This document shows positions 13,671-19,629 of a stretch of 19,629 bases of DNA, piece by piece. The first letter of the stretch is position 1. Each line of letters starts with the position of its first letter. A program made the position numbers and the translations under genes. The notes beneath the pieces were generated by a model. The model had not been told where the DNA came from and ran no database searches. It worked only from the letters and a program-made list of their open reading frames with translations. The stretch comes from Polaromonas sp. Its GTDB lineage: Bacteria > Pseudomonadota > Gammaproteobacteria > Burkholderiales > Burkholderiaceae. The DNA is taken from positions 1 to 19,629 of the forward strand of contig PNMH01000072.1 in assembly GCA_013823505.1 (NCBI GenBank). The letters run 5' to 3'.

Positions 13671-15689
13671 ATGCCGCTCTTTGCCGCCACGGTCTTTCTC
13701 TCAGCCTTCCTGCTGTTCCAGATCCAGCCCGTCGTGGCCAAGATGATCCTGCCGTGGTTCGGCGGCTCGTCGTCGGTGTGGACGCTGTGCATGGTGTTCT
13801 TCCAGGTGGAGCTGCTGCTGGGCTACGCCTATGTGCACCTGCTGCACGAAAAGATCAGCGCCCGGCGCCAGCCCTGGGTGCACGGCGCGTTGCTGCTGCT
13901 GAGCCTGGCCACCCTGCCGGTGGTGGCCGACCCGTCGTGGAAGCTCGACGCCCAGGCCTACCCCACCTGGAGCGTGCTCGGCGTGCTGGCCACCACCGTG
14001 GGTGTGCCCTATTTGCTGCTCTCCACCACCGGCCCGCTCATGCAGGCCTGGTACGCGCGCAGCTTCGTGAGCCAAGGTGTGCAGCCCTACCGGCTCTATG
14101 CACTGTCCAACCTGGCGTCCATGCTGGCGCTGCTCTCTTATCCGGTGCTGGTGGAGCCGATGCTGGCGGTGAAGCCGCAGGCCTGGGTGTGGTCGACCGG
14201 GTACGCGCTGTTCGTGCTGGTGTGCGTGGCCACCGCGGCCTACACCGTGCGGCGGCAGAACGACGCGACCACCGCCGCCCCGCCGCTGGACGACACACCC
14301 CGCCCCGGCTGGCGCGAGTGCCTCATGTGGGTGGGCCTGGCGGCCACCGCGTCCATGCTGCTGCTGGCCATCACACGCCACCTCACGCAAGACGTGGCGC
14401 CCGTGCCTTTCCTCTGGGTGCTGCCGCTGGCGCTGTACCTGCTGAGCTTCATTTTGTGTTTTGACGCGCCGCGTTACTACGTGCGCCCGTTCTTCCTGTG
14501 GGTGGCCTTGCCGCTGGCCTTCGTGGCACTGGACTTCGCCATGAACCAGGGCCTGGATGTGCCGGTGCTCGTGGCCTTGCTGTGCGCGGCGGTGTTCGTG
14601 TTCTGCATGGTGTGCCACGGCGAGCTGGTGCGCCGGCGCCCGCCCGTGCGCCACCTCACGCTGTTCTACCTGATGCTCTCGGTGGGCGGTGCGCTGGGTG
14701 GCCTGTTCGTGGGACTGGTGGCGCCGGTGATCTTCAACGCCTACTTCGAGCTGCCACTGGGCCTGTTCCTCTGCGCGTTGCTGGTGGTGCTGGTGGGCTG
14801 GCCCGAGCTGCGCGGCCGCTGGCTGCGCGGCGCCCTGCTGCTGGTGCTGCTGCTCTACGGCGCACGCCTGTCCAGCATTTCACTGGACTACGTGCGGGGC
14901 TACACCGAGGTGGTGCGCAACTTCTACAGCCAGACACGCATTGAACAGGGCGTGGACGAAGACGGGCTGGGTCCCGTGCGCAGCATGGTGCACGGCAGCA
15001 TCACCCACGGCGAGCAGTACCTCGACCACCCCAAGCGTGCCACCGCCTACTACTGCGAGCGCACCGGTATCGGCCGCGCGCTGCAGAGCCTGCCCACCGA
15101 CCGGCCACGCCGGCTCGGCGTGGTGGGACTGGGCGCGGGCACGCTGGCGGTGTATGGCCGCGCGGGCGACGAAATGCGCATGTACGAGATCAACGACCAG
15201 GTGCTCGATTTGGCGCGCAAACACTTCACTTACCTGGGCGACAGCGCGGCGAGCATCGTGCCGGTGCTGGGCGACGGCCGCCTGATGCTGGAGCGCGAAT
15301 CACCACAGGCCTTCGATCTGCTGGCCATGGACGCCTTCTCCGGCGACTCCATTCCCACCCACCTGCTCACGCTGGAGGCGTTCGACGCCTACATGCGCCA
15401 CATGAAGCCAGATGGCTTGCTGGCGGTGCACATCACGAACACCTACCTGGATTTGCGCCCGGTCATGGCCTCGGCCGCGCAACACGTGGGCAAGGTGGCC
15501 TTGTTGCTCGAATTGCCATCGGGCCATGGCGACCCGTTCTGTCGGCGCTCAACCTGGGTGGTGTTTGTGAATGCTGCGCAAGCCGCTGCGCTGCCACCCT
15601 CGCTGCAAGGCGCTCAGGTGCTGCAGCCGCGGCCAGGCTTCCGGCCGTGGACGGACACGTTCTCCAACCTGTTCGACATCCTGATCTGA
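13671..15689 (+). CDS. Fused MFS-like/spermidine synthase-like membrane protein
   Basis: 672 residues. The N-terminal two-thirds is a multi-pass membrane domain (first segment MPLFAATVFLSAFLLFQIQP, then about ten or more helices up to about residue 400). It contains the family's early motif ILPWFGGSSSVWTLCMVFFQ. The soluble C-terminal part is spermidine-synthase-like: MVHGSITHGEQYL (about 439-451), a Rossmann strand-loop GVVGLGAGTLAVYG (about 484-497), an acidic end of strand 2 (MYEIND), and MDAFSGDSIPTHLLTLEAF. The nucleotide-binding glycine loop and acidic residues suggest it still binds S-adenosylmethionine or its decarboxylated form. Whether it makes polyamines is unknown; such fusions are widespread in proteobacteria without an assigned role. 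No speD or other polyamine gene is near. The start ATG has no clear ribosome site. Confidence 0.88.
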   Translation: MPLFAATVFLSAFLLFQIQPVVAKMILPWFGGSSSVWTLCMVFFQVELLLGYAYVHLLHEKISARRQPWVHGALLLLSLATLPVVADPSWKLDAQAYPTWSVLGVLATTVGVPYLLLSTTGPLMQAWYARSFVSQGVQPYRLYALSNLASMLALLSYPVLVEPMLAVKPQAWVWSTGYALFVLVCVATAAYTVRRQNDATTAAPPLDDTPRPGWRECLMWVGLAATASMLLLAITRHLTQDVAPVPFLWVLPLALYLLSFILCFDAPRYYVRPFFLWVALPLAFVALDFAMNQGLDVPVLVALLCAAVFVFCMVCHGELVRRRPPVRHLTLFYLMLSVGGALGGLFVGLVAPVIFNAYFELPLGLFLCALLVVLVGWPELRGRWLRGALLLVLLLYGARLSSISLDYVRGYTEVVRNFYSQTRIEQGVDEDGLGPVRSMVHGSITHGEQYLDHPKRATAYYCERTGIGRALQSLPTDRPRRLGVVGLGAGTLAVYGRAGDEMRMYEINDQVLDLARKHFTYLGDSAASIVPVLGDGRLMLERESPQAFDLLAMDAFSGDSIPTHLLTLEAFDAYMRHMKPDGLLAVHITNTYLDLRPVMASAAQHVGKVALLLELPSGHGDPFCRRSTWVVFVNAAQAAALPPSLQGAQVLQPRPGFRPWTDTFSNLFDILI

Positions 15690-15693
15690 TCGC

Positions 15694-15717
15694 GGCGCGC
15701 CCGGCGCGCCCGGCGCG
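15694..15717. repeat. Short GGCGCGCCC tandem repeat in a convergent gap
   Basis: The 9-base unit GGCGCGCCC occurs at 15694-15702 and 15703-15711, followed by a partial third copy (GGCGCG, 15712-15717). Each unit contains the 8-base palindrome GGCGCGCC, so neighbouring copies can pair into a very GC-rich stem on either strand. It lies in the 50-base gap between convergent genes (stops at 15689 and 15740) and may serve as a two-way terminator despite lacking T-runs. Confidence 0.5.
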
Positions 15718-15739
15718 AGCAGCCGGCCGAACCAAGCGG

Positions 15740-16210
15740 TTACGTGGCCTCGGCCGTCAGCAGCACCAGCGCTTCTCGCTTGCCCAGGGCCAGCAGCTGA
15801 AGGATCTTGGGCACGCGGGAAGCGCGCGGCACGGCGCCGCCCGATTCCCATTTCCAGATCGACAGCGATGAGACGCCCAACAGTTTGGCCATCTGCTCCT
15901 GCGTGAAGCCCAGCCGGGCGCGCTGGGTCTTCAGGCGCTCCGCCGTGAACAGCACCTTGCGGCCGGGCTTGCCCCGCAACGCCCCCGCGACTTCGGCGTT
16001 GGCCACCATTGATGTGCTGCGCGCCGGCACGGGGCGCGTCCTGCCCAGTTGATTCACCTGGGTCTGCAGGGCCTTGATCTGCTTCTTGAGCGCCGCGATG
16101 TCGGAGCGCTGCTGCAAGGTCACCTTGCGCAAGGCGCCGATCTCGTCGCGCAGTTCCTTGCGCGCCACACGGGCGATCTCTTTCTTGAGGGAATCGGCAA
16201 AGGTGGTCAT
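15740..16210 (-). CDS. XRE-type helix-turn-helix protein with N-terminal coil
   Basis: 156 residues from ATG at 16210; longer in-frame starts would cross the divergent gene. Residues 1-55 (MTTFADSLKKEIARVARKELRDE... to QTQVNQL) are heptad-like and charged, a likely coiled-coil dimer segment; a basic linker (56-88, GRTRPVPARS...GKPGRK) follows. Residues 90-150 contain the HTH: ERLKTQRARLGFTQEQMAKLLGVSSLSIWKWESG, closely resembling XRE/Cro repressors (Q104 and the W119 recognition region). Such proteins are common in Burkholderiales and remain uncharacterised as far as I know. It is divergent from the CxxC protein at 16262 across 51 bases, so it may control that gene or itself. No ribosome site is visible. 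Confidence 0.88.
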   Translation of the reverse strand: MTTFADSLKKEIARVARKELRDEIGALRKVTLQQRSDIAALKKQIKALQTQVNQLGRTRPVPARSTSMVANAEVAGALRGKPGRKVLFTAERLKTQRARLGFTQEQMAKLLGVSSLSIWKWESGGAVPRASRVPKILQLLALGKREALVLLTAEAT

Positions 16211-16261
16211 GCCGGCATCGTACGCCATCGAACACAGCGAGGCTCCAGTAGCATCCCGAAC
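16211..16261. promoter_or_regulatory. Short divergent region with paired -10-like boxes next to both ATGs
   Basis: On the - strand TACGAT (16222-16217) ends six bases before the ATG at 16210; on the + strand TAGCAT (16249-16254) ends seven bases before the ATG at 16262. Neither gene has a purine-rich ribosome site in this gap. If these boxes are real -10 elements, both transcripts would begin at or next to the start codon, that is leaderless. The -35 positions are poor matches, so this is a weak call. Confidence 0.3.
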
Positions 16262-16660
16262 ATGCCCACCCCACCCGACCTTGAACGCCTCACGCCCGCC
16301 GCGGTGACCGCCGTCGCGCAGGCCCACACGGCAACCGTACTTTGTCCCACCTGCCGGCCGTACGCCAGCCCGGGCTGGGAGTCGTTCCCCGCCTCGCAAG
16401 ACGGCACTGCACTGCAGCCACTGGGTGCACTCTGGCTGCCGGGCGACGACGAGCCCACGCTGGATGAACACCGCCCCACCGGGGTGGACGCGTGGTCGGC
16501 CAACGCGCCGATATCACTCGCCCACCACCCCTACAACCGCTGCGAGGTCTGGGCCTGCAAGACCTGTGGCTTCCCGTTCCTGCGTTACACCGAATACGGC
16601 GGCTACTACATCGACAAGCGCATCCGCGAGTTGCGGGCCGCTTTGATCGTGGACGCCTGA
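16262..16660 (+). CDS. Small protein with CxxC zinc-finger-like motifs
   Basis: 132 residues from ATG at 16262. No signal peptide or membrane segment. Two CxxC pairs are visible: C28-P-T-C31 and C99-K-T-C102, with C94 and H88-H89 close by, which could bind one zinc as a split ribbon or form redox disulfides. The C-terminal half, HHPYNRCEVWACKTCGFPFLRYTEYGG followed by YYIDKRIREL, looks like the structured core. I do not recognise a named family. It is divergent from the XRE protein. No ribosome site precedes the ATG. Confidence 0.75.
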   Translation: MPTPPDLERLTPAAVTAVAQAHTATVLCPTCRPYASPGWESFPASQDGTALQPLGALWLPGDDEPTLDEHRPTGVDAWSANAPISLAHHPYNRCEVWACKTCGFPFLRYTEYGGYYIDKRIRELRAALIVDA

Positions 16661-16713
16661 CCCGCCCCGTCCCACTAGGGTTATCGATCTGACGAGGCCC
16701 CGGTGTGCATGCT

Positions 16714-16719
16714 TACCAT
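16714..16719 (+). promoter_or_regulatory. Possible -10 box for the Bug binding-protein gene
   Basis: TACCAT at 16714-16719, with CTGACG (16689-16694) upstream at a 19-base spacer, which is longer than the ideal 17. The ATG at 16750 follows 30 bases later with a GGAG ribosome site. Weak evidence. Confidence 0.25.
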
Positions 16720-16739
16720 CGGGCGCACAACAACCCGAT

Positions 16740-16743
16740 GGAG
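16740..16743 (+). promoter_or_regulatory. Ribosome binding site that sets the start of the Bug binding protein
   Basis: GGAG at 16740-16743 sits six bases before ATG 16750. The in-frame ATG at 16738 overlaps this site and has none of its own, and the GTG at 16705 would place the signal peptide too far in. Confidence 0.55.
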
Positions 16744-16749
16744 ACAAGC

Positions 16750-17718
16750 ATGCTGAAGAATCTGGTGGTGGGCGCCCTGGCGTCCGCGGTGATGGCGACC
16801 TCGGCCTCGGTGGCGTTTGCGCAGGAATGGCCCTCGGCCAAGCCGGTGCGTGTGATCGCGGTGTTTCCACCGGGCGGCTCGGTCGATCAGGTCTCGCGCA
16901 TCCTGGCCGAGGCCCTGCGGGTGCAGCTCAACCAGTCGGTGATCGTGGAGAACATCGGCGGCGCCTCGGGCGTCATCGGCACGGCCGCGGTGGCCAAGGC
17001 CGCGCCCGACGGTTACACCATCGGCGTGGTGTTTGACACCCACGCGGTGAACCCGGCGCTCAAGCCCAGCATGGCCTTCGACACCCTGAAGGACCTGGAG
17101 CACATCACCCTGATCGGCACCGCGCCCATGGTGCTGGCATCCACCAAGGGTTCGCCCATCACCAGTTTTGCGCAACTGGTGAATGAGGCCAAGGCGAAGA
17201 AGCCCAACAGCTACGGCACCATCGGCACCGGCAGCCTGGGGCATCTGGCCGTTGCGCAGATGGCCAAGAACGCCGGTTTCGACTGGACCCACGTTCCCTA
17301 CAAGGGCGGCGGCCCGCTGATGAACGACGCCATTGCCGGCCACGTGCCGCTGGCCGTGGGTTCGCTGTTCCTCATCAAGCCGCACGCCGACTCAGGCAAC
17401 GTGACGCCGCTGGCGGTGAGCACGAGCAAACGCTCCAAGGACATGCCCAACGTGCCCACCATCGCCGAGAGCGGCTTCCCCGGTTTTGACGCACCCGCCT
17501 GGTGGGGCGTGATCGGCCCGGCCAAGCTGCCACCGGCCATCACCAGCCGCATCCACGCCGCGGTGGCCGCTGCGCTGAAGAACCCCGACGTGGCCAAAAA
17601 GCTCGAAGCCCAGGGTATCGAACTCGCCGGTGGCGGCCCCGAGGTCTTCAAGCCCTTTGTGGAAAAGCAGATGACCACCTGGTCGGCCTTCATCAAGGCG
17701 AACAACATCACCGAGTGA
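16750..17718 (+). CDS. Tripartite tricarboxylate transporter substrate-binding protein (Bug family)
   Basis: 322 residues. Signal peptide MLKNLVVGALASAVMATSASVAFA, cleaved before QEWP. The mature start WPSAKPVRVIAVFPPGGSVDQVSR has the PGG..D...R motif of Bug proteins. Further on are GTAAVAKAAPDGYTIGVVFD, the typical 'DGYTl' segment, and HVPYKGGGPLMNDAIAGHVPL, the 'vPYkG.gp...dl.gG.v' motif. The C-terminal part (PPAITSRIHAAVAAALKNPDVAKKLEAQGIELAGG) also fits. The family binds carboxylates and other small acids in the periplasm for TctAB-type channels. No channel genes are adjacent, so this is an orphan binding protein, which is usual in Burkholderiales. It converges on the LysR-type gene. Confidence 0.94.
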   Translation: MLKNLVVGALASAVMATSASVAFAQEWPSAKPVRVIAVFPPGGSVDQVSRILAEALRVQLNQSVIVENIGGASGVIGTAAVAKAAPDGYTIGVVFDTHAVNPALKPSMAFDTLKDLEHITLIGTAPMVLASTKGSPITSFAQLVNEAKAKKPNSYGTIGTGSLGHLAVAQMAKNAGFDWTHVPYKGGGPLMNDAIAGHVPLAVGSLFLIKPHADSGNVTPLAVSTSKRSKDMPNVPTIAESGFPGFDAPAWWGVIGPAKLPPAITSRIHAAVAAALKNPDVAKKLEAQGIELAGGGPEVFKPFVEKQMTTWSAFIKANNITE

Positions 17719-17723
17719 ACCCG

Positions 17724-17745
17724 GGTCGCGCCATGGAGCGCGATC
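17724..17745. terminator. Two-way hairpin between convergent genes
   Basis: GGTCGCGC (17724-17731) pairs with GCGCGATC (17738-17745) over eight positions with one G-T wobble, loop CATGGA. It fills most of the 31-base gap between the stop at 17718 and the LysR stop at 17750. There is no T-run, but the position suits a bidirectional terminator. Confidence 0.45.
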
Positions 17746-17749
17746 AGGA

Positions 17750-18667
17750 TCACGCCACGCGAAAGAGATCCCTGCGGGCCGCCGCCGTGATGGCGGCCAC
17801 CGCGGGATTGGAAATGCGCCGTTCGATCGATATCGCATAGAACTCTTCCACAAGATTCGCCGCTGTTCCCAGCGCAGCCACCTGGTACTGGGCTTCAATC
17901 TCCTGCGCCAGCACGGTCGGGCCGGCAAAGACGCCACAGCCCTGCCGCCCGAAGGCCTTGGTCAGGGCGCCGTCGTCGAACTCGGCCACCACGCGCGGCG
18001 CCAGGCCCGTGTTTCTGAACCAGGCGTCCAGGCGCGGGCGCAGGGCGGTGCCCTCGGAGGGCATCAAAAAGGGCAAGGCTTCCAGGCAATGCGGGAAACG
18101 GGCTCGGGCCTTGCGCACGGTGAGCCCTTCGCGAATCAGCAAGGCCGGCGCGGCAAAGAAGCTCACATCCGTCGAGCCCAGCAGGTGGGTGTAGGCCTTG
18201 ACGCTCAGGCCTTGCGGCATGGGCACGTCCGAGATCACGAGATCGAGCCGGTGCACCGCGAGTTCGGCCAGCAACGCGGTCAGCTTGCCCTCCTGACACA
18301 CCAGGCGCCCCACGGGTTGCGTCAATGCCGGCTCCAGCACATGGCAGGCGATGGACTTGTGCACGGAGTCCACGATGCCGACCCGCAAACTGCCGTGGGC
18401 GTCTGCCGGCTGGTCGGTTCTCAAGGCATCGGCAAGGGCAGAGCCCAACGTGAAGATTTCGTCGGCGAATCTTTGCACCATCCTGCCGGTGTCGGTGGGC
18501 TCCACACCCCGTCCAACCCGGCGCAGCAACGGTTTTCCGATCCGGTCTTCCAGCAGCTTGATCTGCCCGCTGAGGGTCTGCGGTGTCAGGTGCAGCTCGG
18601 CACTGGCGCGCGCGATGCTGCCCGTGCGAAGGACGGTCCAGAAGTAATGGAGGTGCTTGTAGTTCAT
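17750..18667 (-). CDS. LysR-type transcriptional regulator, NhaR-like
   Basis: 305 residues. The winged HTH at 1-60 begins MNYKHLHYFWTVLRTGSIARAS and continues LTPQTLSGQIKLLEDRIGKPLLRR, then GRGVEPTDTGRMVQRFADEIF. This pattern is that of E. coli NhaR, the sodium/pH-responsive activator of nhaA and pgaABCD. The effector domain (about 90-300) is of the usual LysR length with no gap. No Na+/H+ antiporter gene is in view, so the targets may differ. The divergent small gene at 18792 is a candidate target, together with autoregulation in the 124-base region between them, which contains AT-rich stretches and ATTC-N3-GAAT at about 18685-18695. Confidence 0.92.
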   Translation of the reverse strand: MNYKHLHYFWTVLRTGSIARASAELHLTPQTLSGQIKLLEDRIGKPLLRRVGRGVEPTDTGRMVQRFADEIFTLGSALADALRTDQPADAHGSLRVGIVDSVHKSIACHVLEPALTQPVGRLVCQEGKLTALLAELAVHRLDLVISDVPMPQGLSVKAYTHLLGSTDVSFFAAPALLIREGLTVRKARARFPHCLEALPFLMPSEGTALRPRLDAWFRNTGLAPRVVAEFDDGALTKAFGRQGCGVFAGPTVLAQEIEAQYQVAALGTAANLVEEFYAISIERRISNPAVAAITAAARRDLFRVA

Positions 18668-18791
18668 GGCAACAACGCGGTTTATTCGATGAATGAATGG
18701 TCAAAAGCGAATTTATCTCGAATCGTCAACGACCTAAAGTGTCTTTGGGACACAAGCACGGCTTCCGCCGACCCCACCCAAGGAGATTCAG
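18668..18791. promoter_or_regulatory. AT-richer divergent regulatory region between NhaR-like gene and HPF-like gene
   Basis: This 124-base gap is noticeably more AT-rich than the rest of the window. It contains ATTC-N3-GAAT (a T-N-A-type dyad of the sort LysR regulators use), AATTTATCTCGAATCG, and GTGTC/GACAC arms around 18740-18755. On the - strand TTGACG (18729-18724) could be a -35 for the regulator. I could not place a convincing complete promoter. The + strand gene has a strong ribosome site AAGGAG at 18780-18785, six bases before its ATG. Confidence 0.4.
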
Positions 18792-19142
18792 ATGCACATC
18801 GAAATCCGACCTTCCAGCACGGGCATGACGCGAGCCCGCAGCCGCGAGCTGGCCCTGCGCCTGAAAGCGACGTTTGCCCGCATGACCCACCTCATCTCGC
18901 GCGTGGTCGTGAGGGTGGACGACGCAACGCGCAACGGCTCGACCACGAGGGAGTGCACCGTGGAAATTCACCTGCCCAATGGCGAGGTGACCGTGATCAA
19001 CGAACGCCAACGCAAATTGGGCGCGCTGGTTCGGCGAGCCACCGAGCGCGCATGGAAAGCGGCGACCCATGCGGTGGGTCTGCCGCCCAAGGGGCAGCGG
19101 CCGCGAGTGACAGCCGAGTCCCGGAAAGTGGGGCTCGCATGA
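18792..19142 (+). CDS. Small HPF/RaiA-like ribosome-associated protein (tentative)
   Basis: 116 residues, strong ribosome site AAGGAG. Layout is beta (MHIEIRPSST), helix (RSRELALRLKATFARMTHLI), strand (SRVVVRVDD), strand (ECTVEIHLPNGEVTVINE), helix (RKLGALVRRATERAWKAATHAV), followed by a basic tail (KGQRPRVTAESRK). This beta-alpha-beta-beta-alpha order, length and the basic character match the hibernation-promoting factor/RaiA family, which binds the 30S subunit in stationary phase. The sequence is divergent from the standard HPF proteins I know, so it could be a paralogue with another RNA role. It is divergent from the NhaR-like regulator and ends 15 bases before the convergent LuxR-type gene. 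Confidence 0.6.
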   Translation: MHIEIRPSSTGMTRARSRELALRLKATFARMTHLISRVVVRVDDATRNGSTTRECTVEIHLPNGEVTVINERQRKLGALVRRATERAWKAATHAVGLPPKGQRPRVTAESRKVGLA

Positions 19143-19157
19143 TCGCCGCCGCCCCGC

Positions 19158-19629
19158 TCAGCCCCCGTGCTGCGGCTGCAGCAGTGGCACGCGGTTGATG
19201 GCCATGGCGGCCGCCGCCGTGCGGGTCTCCACGCCGAGCTTGGCGTAGATGCGCTCCAGGTGTTTCTTCACCGTGGCCGGGCTGGCGCCGATGATGTCGC
19301 CGATGTCGCGGTTGATCTTGCCTTTGACCACCCAGTACAAGACCTCGGCCTCGCGCGCGGTGAGCCCGAAGGCGCCGGCCACGCTGGAAAGCACGCTGGC
19401 GTCCGACGTTTCCTGCATCACGATGAGCCAGTCGCCACCGGCGTCCACATCGCCGTCTTCGTCGCCCACCCGCTGGTGCAGACGGAAGGTGAGCCGGCGC
19501 GGGCCATTTTCCAGCGTCAGGCGGGGTGGCTCGCGCTGCTCGCTCGCCTCACCGAGGTGGCGCCGCAGCCACTGGAGCACGGCCGGTGGCGTGGTGGGCG
19601 ATTCGGTGCCGCAGTAGTTGCGCAGCAGG
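19158..19629 (-). CDS. LuxR-type transcriptional regulator, C-terminal part (5' truncated by window edge)
   Basis: The frame is open from the stop (19158-19160) to the right edge, so the start lies beyond 19629; about 156 residues are visible, and an internal GTG at 19580 is probably not the start. The C-terminus has the LuxR/FixJ HTH: AFGLTAREAEVLYWVVKGKINRDIGDIIGASPATVKKHLERIYAKLGVETRTAAAAMA, with the expected LT.rE.evL start and the K..L.RIY.KL.v..R recognition helix. Before it, a beta-rich segment (LTLENGPRRLTFRLHQ, GDWLIVMQE) resembles a PAS-like or other sensor domain. The order and length do not allow a two-component receiver to be confirmed. The target is unknown. Confidence 0.9.
   Translation of the reverse strand, partial: LLRNYCGTESPTTPPAVLQWLRRHLGEASEQREPPRLTLENGPRRLTFRLHQRVGDEDGDVDAGGDWLIVMQETSDASVLSSVAGAFGLTAREAEVLYWVVKGKINRDIGDIIGASPATVKKHLERIYAKLGVETRTAAAAMAINRVPLLQPQHGG

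Noticed and set aside
12887..14464. 525-codon + strand frame overlapping the hydrolase and the MFS/spermidine synthase gene
   Set aside because: It crosses two well-supported genes in another frame and is R/A/G/H-rich without motifs.
1..19629. tRNA, rRNA, CRISPR, transposase or attachment-site signals
   Set aside because: No cloverleaf-like segments, regularly spaced repeats, transposase motifs or paired end repeats were found by eye; a covariance-model scan was not possible here.

Overview
The window is GC-rich, densely packed and codon-biased in the way of a betaproteobacterium of the Burkholderiales, most likely Comamonadaceae (a Hydrogenophaga-like genome is my guess). This rests on style and gene families: a Bug-type tripartite tricarboxylate transporter (TTT) binding protein, an NhaR-like LysR regulator, a small XRE protein with an N-terminal coil, and a fused MFS/spermidine synthase. 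I see no rRNA, tRNA, CRISPR array, insertion sequence or phage gene, and no gene-free stretch longer than about 185 bases.

Region 1 (1-10522, all + strand) is the main feature. It opens with the 3' part of a NitT/TauT-type substrate-binding protein, followed by a strong hairpin. Next comes a tightly packed set: a membrane di-iron desaturase/hydroxylase, two short-chain dehydrogenases, an EamA-type permease, a creatininase-family amidohydrolase, a biuret-hydrolase-like cysteine amidase, a metallo-beta-lactamase-fold lactonase-like hydrolase and an unrecognised 251-residue protein. A complete polar amino-acid ABC transporter (binding protein, two permeases, ATPase) follows. Stop/start overlaps or gaps of 0-20 bases join most of these genes. 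I infer a catabolic or detoxification operon for a nitrogenous, probably cyclic amide or carbamoyl compound: uptake by the ABC systems, oxidation by the di-iron enzyme and dehydrogenases, ring and amide cleavage by the three hydrolases, and export of something by EamA. The substrate is unknown to me, and this is the best candidate for an undescribed pathway.

Region 2 (10529-12624, all - strand) holds a small exported protein, a compact secreted subtilisin-like (S8) peptidase with an intact catalytic set, and directly upstream of it a small exported protein with outer-membrane-barrel traits. The last two look like a functional pair, comparable to an autotransporter protease split into two polypeptides.

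Region 3 (12801-19629) is a mixed set of short transcription units: an alpha/beta hydrolase, a fused MFS/spermidine-synthase-like membrane protein, an XRE regulator divergent from a small CxxC protein, a Bug/TTT binding protein, an NhaR-like LysR regulator divergent from a small HPF/RaiA-like protein, and the C-terminal part of a LuxR-type regulator that runs off the right edge. Several hairpins lie in the short intergenic gaps.
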